Shown here in pieces: positions 35,601 to 47,600 of a DNA stretch of 64,000 nucleotides. This stretch comes from Lytechinus variegatus. Lineage: Eukaryota > Echinodermata > Echinoidea > Temnopleuroida > Toxopneustidae. The notes under the pieces were generated by a model, which saw only the letters and a list, made by a program, of their open reading frames with translations, had not been told where the DNA came from and did not search any database. The DNA is taken from positions 36,178,830 to 36,242,829 of the forward strand of contig NC_054746.1 of assembly GCF_018143015.1 (NCBI RefSeq), read 5' to 3'. The translations under genes were made by a program, and so were the position numbers. How positions within the stretch are numbered: position 1 is the stretch's first letter; each line of letters opens with the position of its first letter.

Positions 35601-38600
35601 TAAAATAATGACAATAATAATAATAATGAATTATAATAATAAATAAAAATAAAAAACAAAATCATCAGTCGAAGTGAGAGGGTTCGAACCTGCAACCACC
35701 GGTTTCGAGGCGCCGCTCTCAACCAATTGAGCTATTTGTGCATTGCAGCCATGTCGTGGTCTTTTCTTTAAGTATATATCCCCTGGTATTGCGCAATGCC
35801 CGAACGCACGCCGCGCTACATTGTCACTGGTGACGGTAATGTCGAAACGGTGATACGACGAAATTGAGTTCCTCTTCCTCAGAATCATGCATTTTTCAAG
35901 AAAGAGTGATGCAAGTACTTGCTTGAAAATATTCTTAAGACATTTCAACGATTCATAATAAGCTTCTTTCTGTTCAGACATGCTTCTGCAGCGATGAGCG
36001 GATCGTGCCATCGCCCTGCCGCCCTGGCTAGCCGTCCGGCCGTACTGTACTAGGCTGTACGCCTTCACAATTAGCCGCTGAGTGTACTGAACGCGAAGGT
36101 TCGGGAAAAGCCCCCCGGTTGTGCCATTTGGGGGCGTTGTCGACACTGACGCGCCCTTACGCTCCCAACATACCCTTTCGGCCAAACCGGGGCGGGGGGA
36201 GGCTTTGGACGAATCTTGGCGTTAGTGTCAACACCCCCTAACGCGACAACACCCACCCTTTCGGCATAAGCCCTTGCACTTGTACTCTATGCAGCAGCAG
36301 TAATAGCAAACGCGTAACACAACTCACAAGCGATGTGTATTTCTTGCGACGGTAGGCCTACATGTTGCAAAACTACATCACAAAGGTTTTATCTCCCGAT
36401 TTCTTTGAGATACAAACAATATTCTCACTTCACTGTCACCTGCTTGCTGATCAGGTGAGAATGAAGTGAAAATATAGGCCTAGAATCTATGTCAACATCA
36501 GTGAAATCGGGAGATAAAACCTTCATGATGAATCTTCGAGAAGGTTACCTTTTCTTGATAATTAGGTCAATCCAATGACCTACCTATCCAGTTTCATTAA
36601 AACATCCTTTATATTTAATCCTGTATTTTAACAGATTCAGCTACCTGCTACTCAATGCTCCAAGGCCAAGCTGTGCCAGTGCTCTGTTGCCCACAGTTCA
36701 GTGCATGGTTAGTATTTTGACGTAAGACATAATATTTATATTGAATGATTGATGCCGCAGTAAATCTAAATTCCAACATGTGATGAAGTTGTTTGGTTGA
36801 GTCTGATAATAAACTCAGTGCTAAGTTCCAAAACCCCAAATTAAAATTTCTTAATAGATTTGCTATCAACCCTTTTATTTAAGGACAAATTTGATCATAT
36901 TTTCTTCGGAACATTGGTAACACTGTCATTTTCTTTCTTTGCTACACACATTCAACAAAATTAATGTCTCTAAAATTCATTTACAAATATAAATGAATTA
37001 TATTTAGTATTATGTTCGCCAATTCATATGTTAAACTTTATTTCTGTGTGATTAACAAAATACTAATGTAGTGTGATCGTAATAAACAAGCATTGGTAAA
37101 ATGATTTTACAGATATGTGTTGCCAATTTAATGATTTCAGTGCTTAATTTCCTTCTTTTAATTCCTGATGCTAAATGCCAAGTGGTAACACTACACAAAT
37201 GAGCTTATTGTGTGCAGTGATATTTTAGCTCCTTCACATCTAAAACCTTTTCTCTCTCTCTCTCTCTATCTCGCTCTTTTGTATTCTTTAATTTCTCTAT
37301 CTCTCTCTTCATCTCTCTCTGATTTTCCCACAGACTGTCTCTCACATTCATTTTCCCAACTGTCTCTCTCATTTTCCCCACTCTCTGTCTCTCTCATTCA
37401 TTTTTCCCACTGTCTGTCTATCTCATTCATTTTCCCCGTGTGGGTCTCTTTCATTTTCTCCCTCTGTCTCTCTGTCATTCATTTTCCCCTCTGTCTCCCA
37501 TTTTCCCCATGCTCTGTCTCTCATTTTCCTCACCGTCTGTCTGACTCGTTTTTCCCACCACTGTTTCTGTCTCACTCATTTTATCACCCCCCCCTTTCTC
37601 TCACTCTCACTTCTTTTCGACTTCCTGCCATACTTATATATGATTGAGCAATCTTTAATTTAAAAAGTACAAACAACCGCAGTCTAATGTACATTGTAAG
37701 GTACATGTGCAATGTACTTACATATTTATTTCTGACCCGATACATGTAATCATAACATTTCTATATCACAATAATTCCCTCTTGACTGCTTACTGAATAC
37801 ACCGTGTTCTAATACATTTTTCCATTTTATAGTTAGATTTGGATTTCACTCTGTAATGATTATTGAAGTTCTTCCTCCAGTTCAACCCAAGATGCTTAAC
37901 TTAATTGAACCTCCTATCTATATTGAAAGAGAAGTCTGCTATGAATCAGTTGTCTAAATATATTTCATCAATAAACTGCTTGGCTTTCAGCGTGAACAGG
38001 CAGTCTAGCTGTACATACAAGAATGTCACCCCTCCCCCTCCCCCCCACACACACTTTGATAAAGAAAAATGACTCCTACCCCCTGTGCTGCCACGGGTAA
38101 AATGCTGCTAGTGACATGATGAAATGCCTAACCGCGAAATGCACTTCTAATTTAATAGGTAGATGCGGGGGCTTTTTGACAATTCGTTGCACGGGGGTTT
38201 AAGGCTGGCCTTATTTCACCTAGAGCTGTCATTTTTACCTCTCCCATTATAACCCCTGCCTTTTGACCTCTGCCATTATTACCTCTGCCATTTTTACCAC
38301 TGCCATTTTTACCTCTGCCATGCATTTTTACCTCTGCCATTTTTACTTCTGCCATTTTTACCTCTTCCATAATTACACCGAGCTGGTATGAATGTGAGTA
38401 TGGTATGAATGTGAGTATGGTATGAATGTGAGAATGGTATTGATGTGAGTATGGTATGAATGTGAGTGTGGTATGAATGTGAGTATGGTATGAATGTGAG
38501 TATGGTATGAATGTGAGTGTGGTAAGAATGTGAGTATGGTATGAATGTGAGTGTGGTAAGAATGTGAGTATGGTATGAATGTGAGTATGGTAAGAATGTG

Positions 38601-41600
38601 AGTGTGGTATGAATGTGAGTATGGTATGAATGTGAGTGTGGTAAGAATGTGAGTATGGTATGAATGTGACTATGGTATGAATGTGAGTGTGGTATGAATG
38701 TGAGTATGGTATGAATGTGAGTGTGGTATGAATGTGAGTATGGTATGAATGTGAGTATGGTATGAATGTGAGTATGGTATGAATGTGAGTATGGTAAGAA
38801 TGTGAGTATGGTATGAAAGTGACTATGGTATGAATGTGAGTGTGGTATGAATGTGAGTATGGTATGAATGTGAGTGTGGTATGAATGTGAGTATGGTATG
38901 AAAGTGAGTATGGTATGAATGTGAGTATGGTATGAATGTGAGTATGGTAAGAATGTGAGTATGGTATGAAAGTGACTATGGTATGAATGTGAGTGTGGTA
39001 TGAATGTGAGTATGGTATGAATGTGAGTGTGGTATGAATGTGAGTGTGGTAAGAATGTGAGTATGATATGAATGTGAATGTGGTATGAATGTGAGTATGG
39101 TATGAATGTGAGTGTGGTAAGATTGTGAGTATGGTATGAAAGTGAGTATGGTATGAATGTGAGTATGGTATGAATGTGAGTGTGGTATGAATGTGAATGT
39201 GGTATGAATGTGAGTATGGCATGAATGTGAATGTGGTAAGAATGTGAGTATGATAAGAATGTGAATGTGGTAAGAATGTGAGTATGGTATGAATGTGAGT
39301 ATGGTATGAATGTGAGTATGGTATGAATGTGAGTGTGGTAAGATTGTGAGTATGGTATGAAAGTGAGTATGGTATGAATGTGAGTATGGTATGAATGTGA
39401 GTATGGTACGAATGTGGGTGTGGTATGAATGTATGGTATGAATGTGAGTGTGGTAAGAATGTGAGTATGGTATGAATGTGAGTATGGTACGAATGTGAAT
39501 GTGGTATGAATGTGAGTATGGCATGAATGTGAATGTGTTAAGAATGTGAGTATGATATGAATGTGAATGTGGTAAGAATGTGAGTATGGTATGAATGTGA
39601 GTATGGTATGAATGTGAGTATGGTATGAATGTGAGTATGGTATGAATGTGAGTATGGTATGAATGTGAGTATGGTATGAATGTGAGTATGGTATGAATGT
39701 GAGTGTGGTAAGAATGTGAGTATGGTATGAAAGTGAGTATGGTATGAATGTGAGTATGGTATGAATGTGAGTATGGTACGAATGTGGGTGTGGTATGAAT
39801 GTATGGTATGAATGTGAGCGTGTTTTGAAAGTGATTGTTCATCGGCGTATGCACATAGTTCGATCCGGTTTATGTTAGCCGATCCTGCCTTTCCTTGTTC
39901 CACCGGAGCAATAGATTTGAATAATTAATTCCTTTGAACAATAGTTGAATGATATGTTGTATGGTGTGTTTGAGGATCCCTGATTGAAGCTGTGCATTGA
40001 ATTTAACTGCTCGCTCATCCTGTTCGTTCGTCCCCGAACTCCTTCCTGCATGTCAACTGCTTAAATCTTTTTTGCTCTTTTTTTTCTTTAAAAATGCATC
40101 CTTCCATCACCACTACTTTTCAATTTATACTTTTTAAGTTAACCTTTTCATTTTCGGTACGCATGTTCACAATTGCAATATATACTGTATTATTTCATGT
40201 CGTGTTTTTAACCAGTCGAATATTATGGAATGTAAATACCGTATGTAAAAAAGTGTAGGGCTTAGACAATTCAGCCTCTTGGCTGCTAAGTGCAATATCA
40301 ATAAAACCTTTTCAATTCAATTCAAATATTTAACATTTTACTTTCTCCATCAACGCTTGACGTTATTTTAAAATAAAGCTAAAATACAGGATTTTTCTGC
40401 GGGTGCTACTTATAGTGTTACAAGCAAGATTGGAATGTTTAAGTGTAGGCCTATATACTTGACCAAATCTCCTTCATTTGGGAGCGAAACCCCCCCCCCC
40501 TTTTTTTTGTATTTTTTTCCGACCGGAATATGTCCGCATACAATTTGTACCCTTTCTCCTCTCCCTGGGGAGCATTCCAACAAGAGAGCAAAGACACACT
40601 TGCTAGGCTTACTACGTAGGCTTTCGCATCCTAACGGCTATACCCATTTGAAACATGGGTGGAGAGTGGCAAAGTGTGGACTGACGCCTTGCCAAAGAAC
40701 GCTAGGCCATGGTGGCCTCTGAACAATCCATTTGATTACATGGCGAGAGTTAGAACCACTACACCACGACGATTCCACATTGATGCGACATTGTCATGTG
40801 GCGATCCCGTAGTCGAGTGACTGCACACATGAAGTCCGTGGTTCGATTCCCACCATAAACTTTATGCCATATATAGAGCAAGAGGTTGTTTTGTTTTTGT
40901 TAATTTACATTGCTCTTTTTGTCTTAAATCAAATTGATTAAAATGGTCCATGCGTTACTCGCAAATAATTGTGTGTGCATGTGTTGATTAAAAAAAAAAT
41001 ATGTCAGTAGCATTTAGATATAGGATACAATTATCTTGAATCATTTCATTATCAATTTTGTTCTTGTTATGTCAAATCGATTTTGTAGCCACTTTCAGGA
41101 AAAAAATATATTTTGTTTATGAGTCTCCATGGTGGCCTGCACTCTTAAAAATTATCTGACTTCGGTGGCTTGAACTTTAAACCAGTCAATAACACTTGAC
41201 ACATATTACGCGATGGGAGGGAACATACAGTGGCGTATCTGGGCATTTTGTTTACGATGAAATTGCCCCTATCCACCCCTCCCCTGAATTAACAAAGTAA
41301 TTTAACATGAAGGAAGAGAACAAAGCAGCTACGCAAATATGGGTGGGGTATCGGCCTATTCGTATATTTTCTTGTGGGTTCTGCATGAGGCAATGTATAA
41401 AACTATAGATATTGAAACTAAACAATAGTTGTACGGCAGAAGGGAAAAATGGAATTTGTTGTACAACAATCTATGAAAGGTAACTCAACCTTTTTTCTCA
41501 TAAGAGCTTTAATTGTTCTTATCAAAACAATGCGTAGTTCTATTTCTATTTTTCTACACTCATCAATTAATTTCTACTTGAAAATGTGAGTGATTCCTAG

Positions 41601-44600
41601 TTCTTGCATGAATGAGCTGTAAATACATAATTTTACATTTTAAAAGTATCTAATGTAATTTTTTGGCGGATTTGTGATACAGATGTTTGACAAATCTGAT
41701 GCATGTTAGATTTTGTTGTCTGATCACGTTACAATTGCAACTGTTAACATTTTTTAACGGTTAAGCTTGGTTTGAAAACTTTCATTTAAAACTAATTAAT
41801 TCTATCGGAAAAAAAATACAGATCTGTTTTCAGTCAAATAATTTACCCCGTGGATTGTATCCATTGAAACACGAAATGGCCGAGTGGCACTTAGGTATTT
41901 AGCGGACTATAATGGTGAAGAAATTATAAATTATGATGAAAATACAAAGATTGAAAACAAACATGTTTCAATGTGAATGGGGTTGCAATGATATCTTTTT
42001 TTTTAAATCTAAATTCAATATTGGGGCGTGGTGGTATAGTGGTTATGACTCTCGTCTTTCAATCTTAGGGACGTTTACCCACATTGTGCTGCACTTAACC
42101 CAGGGGAGCATTTCATGAAAGGGCTTGTCGGACTTTTTATCCGACAAGCACTGTTTCGACAGTTAACATAGTAACAGTGACTATCATCCAATCAGAATCA
42201 AGGAAAGATGTCAAATCCGACAACTTGTCAGACGAAAATGTTGATGAAACGTTCCCCTGGTGAGGTTATTGGATATTCCTCGAAATTCCTCTAATGCTTG
42301 AGCGTCTTTAGGCAGCGCATCTATAGCCAGTGGGATATTAATCTGAGCCAGCTTATAAAACACTTTTAGGAACTGAAGTGGCGTAACCTCGATAAATATT
42401 GTATTAATATTATCATCATTATAAATTTCCTATTTAATTTATTTTTGTTTGCATCACCATTGATTTCTTTGCCCTCTTCAAGTGACACCTGGAACAATTG
42501 CCCCTTTGCTCCAATTGAATTTGTTTTTAAACTTTTATCTCTTCCAATTCGATTCGGGGAGTCACTGCGATAGTCCAACATTAATTACATTAACCTTTTA
42601 TTGAATGTTAAACGTCAAATAACTCAATCACTTTTATGTTGACTAAGGTCTGATATATCATCTTTTTAAGGTTGGATTGGCTCTCTACCTCTCGGTATCT
42701 CCCTCATTGTCGCCCCGTTCATCAAACTAGCTTCGGAAAGATTCGGCTATAGATCGGTTTCAATCGCTGGCGTTGTTTCGACTTCGGCGGGCGTTTTAGT
42801 GACGTCATTTTTGCCTCGTCTCCTACCAATGTTTGGAACTTTTGGTGTTATGAATGGAATAGGAGCAGGGCTTTTCACAGTTTGTGCTTTTGATCTGATA
42901 GTCTTGTATTTTCCTGAGAGGAATACAATTACAGCTGTGGCATTAGCCTCTACAGGTTCTACAGCAGGTATGTATAAACCCATAGGTGTCAAATTTAGAC
43001 TTTTTACTTCACAAAACAAACATTTCCTTTATTGTACAATAAAATGTGTAATATCAAACACATGATATCAATGTCATCCCCCATCACTGTGACCATGAAA
43101 ACTTTACGGTGCGGGGAAAATAAATGTGTGTGGAATTTGACCTTATTTGATAAAATGTACAGGACTGTTAGTCCATTGCATACGCGTATCCAGTATTTTG
43201 CACCACGGGGCCCGACCTAATTTTGGCGCTTCTGTGAAAATTTGGAAAATGGCGCCCCCCCCCCCTCCCGCCAGGCAAAAGGTGCCTTAAATGCTTGTTG
43301 AATTATCTCATTTAATAATAACGTGAAAAATGGCAATCGAAGACCTCTTTTTTTAATGCGTTCATGAAAAAAAATATATCCATGAATATGGTGTCATACC
43401 ACTTTTTAAAAAGAATACATGCGACCAGGTGGGTGTTTCATAAAGCTGTTCGTAAGTTAGACTGTAAGAACGACTGGTGAACTTTTCTTACGCTCTAAAA
43501 ACAAAGGATCACCAGTCGTTCTTAAAGTTGCAACCATGAACAGGATGGGTATCTTTATAATTTTTGATATTCTGACCTAAATTTTTGACATTCTAAGCAC
43601 TATTGGTGATCATGAACAGAATGGGTATCTAACAAATAATTCCCTGCGATAGCGAAGCGCGAGCTTAAAATTTTTGATATTCCGACACAAAACTGGACAT
43701 TCTAAGCAGATTTTGCCCATGAACAGGATAGGTATCTATTTAAAGAATTGTGTGAGCATGAAGCGCTAGCTGAAAAAAATGTAATAGTCTGACCTAAAAT
43801 TTTGACAAAAATCGATTAAGCACTTTTGGTAATCATGAAGAAGATGCGTATTTTATGCGAGCGAGAAACGCGAGCTGGTTTCTTTTTTATATTTCTACCC
43901 AAAGTTGGACATTCTCAGTACTTATCTAACCATGAACAGGATCGATCGTCACCTTACTAAACAATTGATGCGAACACGAAGAGCGAGATGATTTTTTTTT
44001 ATACTCTGACCTAAAATTTAGACGTTCTGAGAACTTTTGGTAATCATGAACAGGAACGGCATCTATCTTTGCATTTGATGCGAGCGCCAAACTCATGTGA
44101 AACATTAATTTTGCGCCCACTCCCGGTCAAACATCATATTGGCGCCCCAAAGGTCAAATATGAATTTGGTACCCTCTCCCTAGGTTGAACATGAAATTGG
44201 CGCCCCAGGACAAACATCAAATTCACCCCAAAGGTCGAATATGAATTTGGCGCCCCCCCCTCCCTAGGTTAAACATGAATTTAGCACCTCAGGAAAAAAA
44301 TCAAATTGGTGCTCCTATTCGGCGCCCCTAGGTCGAACATCACATCGCCTCCCCCTTCCCATGTCGAACATCAAATCGGCGCCCCTATATCAAACTCCAA
44401 TTCGGCGCCCCTATGTCGATCTTCAATTCGGCACCCCTAGGTAGACATGGTAGAGCATTAATTCAGTGCACCCTATATCAAACAATTCGGCGCCCCTAGG
44501 CATGCTAGGTAGAATGTCAATTCAGCGCCCCCTATATCACACTCCAATTCGGTATACCTTTCGTAGGCCATGAAACCCTTTACTTCAGGAAAATTAATGG

Positions 44601-47600
44601 TAATGTCAATTCGTATTTCACATTTTGATTATATTGTTGTTAAAGTACACATTTAAAATATACTAGTATTCATTATTTAACTGCCTTTAATAATAGCCAT
44701 CGGTTATAGCCAAAGCAAAATGAAGAACATTGGAAATCAACGTATATCAACACTACCAGTAATTATATCAATGTTAGCACAAATAAATGATAATAGCTTT
44801 CAATAGTATTTACACTTAAACCAAATGTGATTTTGTCATTTTGAACCGAAACATTAAAAAAAAAACGACTCAAATTACTCGTTAGGTACTTTCTTTCGAT
44901 GGAACATGATTCTATTCACTGGCTTATAGGGGAGGCTTGTGGCCATGGACCCCCACCCCCCAAAAAAAAAATATGTGAAAAGAGTCAATTTACAGCTTTT
45001 TATAAATTTCCCCTATGCCCCTCAATATTACGCTCCTTACGCTATCGATCCTGTTTAACCTACGAAGTCAATGTGAACAAATATATAGAGATATATATAT
45101 ACATCTTTATGGTGAACACTTATCTGTTAAAAATTACTTAAAGCCATGTCTCTTTATTTTTACAGGAATGCTGGTCTTCTCGCAAATTATGGCTCTCCTC
45201 ATAACAAGGTTTGGTTGGAGAGTCACACTAAGAATCGTGTCCCCAAACATCCCCCTAGTAAGAAAGAAAATAATAACACATTTATGAAACTCGAACCAAC
45301 GGGTGATTCTTCCAGTGATAAACCACTATTACATGAAAAATCTAGAGATGAAAATGTCAATTCTCCGGACAAGGCAAGTGACGCATGTCAAGTAGACAGC
45401 AGAGAATTGGCGACCGACGTCGAAGTTCGTAGAACAGAGGAAAGACTCCACGACGATGGAGTTGAGAGATGTTTCCTGACCGATCAACAAACGTCCGGTC
45501 GTGGTTCGAAGAATTCTGAAGATAGTGAAGAAAACCCAGAGTTGGATAGGAATGCTTTGTCTCGAACTGCTTCTACCACACCCAAGGCAGTGAAAATTAT
45601 CCCCGCAATCAACTCTTCGAATAGGAACACCCTGACTACACGGGATAAGATGACCGAGCAACGGAATGATTACACCGTGACATCGATGGTCGATTGTAAT
45701 GATGACTGTGATGAGAATGAAATGTCTCCTTTCACAGTGAAAGATAATGATGGCATAAATACTCTATCAGAGTTAACCAAAGACCAGGATCGGAGTATGC
45801 TTTGGAGGATTGGAAAGGCTTTGACCTTCCCTGACCTATGGATGGCCTCTCTTTCATATATCCTAACTGGAATAGGAAGTTGTTTCTTTTATGTCAATGT
45901 GGTAAGGCGAACTTAATAATATTCATTTATTTTATTCAGCTATACGTTATAAAGTGATTTTATTTCCATCTGGTCTTTTGATTTCATGTGTAATTATGCC
46001 ATAAGCGTTTGGATATTGATCCAAATAATGACGAAGATTAGTAAATATCTATCAATGAATATTTCAAAAGATTCTATTCTCCACTTTCTGGTTGAAGGTG
46101 AATTATGTCGAATTCGAAGTTTATCACCTAAGAGACGGATATATACCATTCACGCAGGTGACCGAGTTATCATTTCAAATTCACAAATTCATGCTTGAAT
46201 TTCGAAATTTCATTTTTACTTGCAGATCAGTTATTTGATGTCTGTTGGGTTTGATGAACAGATAGGAGTGCAGTTTGTGTCTTTCATGGCCTTGTCTAGT
46301 CTTGTGGGTAAAGTTTTGTTGGTCGTGATTGGAGAGTATGTACCATTCCCGAGAATCTACCTACAGGTCATCTCTAATCTCATCTGTATCATCGCCCTAA
46401 TCTCGTTTATGTTTGTAACGAGTGTCATACCTCTAATGTGCATCGCAATAGGTAAATGATATGTCATGAATTCTATTTTTTTATTTCCAAATGAATGTGA
46501 TTCGTTACCCCAGAGGCAGTGCTTAATAGCGAGAAATGAGTTTTCCTGATGAGTTCCTCTCAATTTCCTCTCATTTCTTCACTACATTTTTTGGGGGAAA
46601 TTTATCTGTGATTGCTTTTCAAGTATAGGGTAATTATTAGTTAATGTCGAGATTGATATGTAATGGGTTGTATGAAATTCTTTATTTGTATTTGTGTAAT
46701 TTTGTTAAGATAAATCAGAAATGAACCGAACTGAATAAAATAAATAAATACTAATCAGCTTTTCCAATGTATTCGAATGAGACCCCGGATGCATTCTGAT
46801 ATATTCCGGATGTTAGACCTTAAACCAACATAGAATGTGTATTTTATTGATCAAATAATGCGAGCGCGAAGTGCGAGCTGACAATATTCGATGTTCAGAT
46901 CTAAAACAGGGACGTTATAAGCAAACAGATTTTTGTAATCATTTATGATACATACCTGTCTCGCTAATCAAACAATGCGAGCGGGAAGCGCGAGCTGAAA
47001 TTTTGTATATATTGACCCCAAACGGACATTTTAAGGAATATTTTTAGGACTCCTTTAAGAATGTACATATCTCATGCACCATAGTCATCTAATGCGAGTG
47101 GAAAGTGCTTGCTGATTTTGTTAGAATTACATCTAAACACATGAATCACGTTTTGCAGTCATTGTAGTCATGATTAACATACGCATCTCACTAATCAAAT
47201 ATTGCGAGCGCGAAGCGCGAGCTGAAAATTTTGGAAAGTCAGACCCGAAGAGGGACATTTTATGGCTTGTTTGTTGGAATTCACGTCCATACGCATTCCA
47301 CTAACCAAATGAAGCGAGCGCGAGCTGAAAATTGTTATTATCATAAATTGTTGATATAAATATCAGAAAACGGAGAATTTTATGGACTGTTTCAGGAATT
47401 CACGAAGAGCAGACATATTTCACCAATCCAGCAATGTGAACGTAAGCACGGACTGGAATTGTTTTATATTCAGTCTCCAGACCTAAAAAGGGGCAATGAG
47501 TAGTCATGAAAAAGAAGAATATGTCACTACATGAAACAATCATGACTCGATGTGCGAGGAAGTGTGGTGTATATTTACTTGTAAACTTGATGTTTTATTA

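Larger units (their letters stand above)
35230..36281. mobile_element. Long-TIR element with 8-bp target duplication
   Basis: TTGCACTT flanks the element at 35230-35237 and 36274-36281. The inverted ends begin GGCTTATGCCGAAAGGGTGG and stay similar for over 150 bp, including GTCCAAAGCC and C tracts, with several CCGAAAGGGTG blocks per arm. Inside lie an AT microsatellite and a tRNA-like sequence on the minus strand, probably a later insertion. An 8-bp duplication fits hAT or Mutator-like sizes. No transposase frame. Confidence 0.78.

Noticed and set aside
35631-36185. Open frame of 184 codons on the minus strand
   Set aside because: It runs through the inverted end of a transposable element, a tRNA-like remnant and a microsatellite; no codon or domain signal.
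37210-37647. 145-codon serine/leucine-rich frame
   Set aside because: It lies wholly in a CT-rich low-complexity tract.
38152-39903. Long minus-strand frames of up to 356 codons rich in His, Thr, Ser and Tyr
   Set aside because: They are the translation of the 17-bp minisatellite in three frames; no start context, splice or domain supports a protein.
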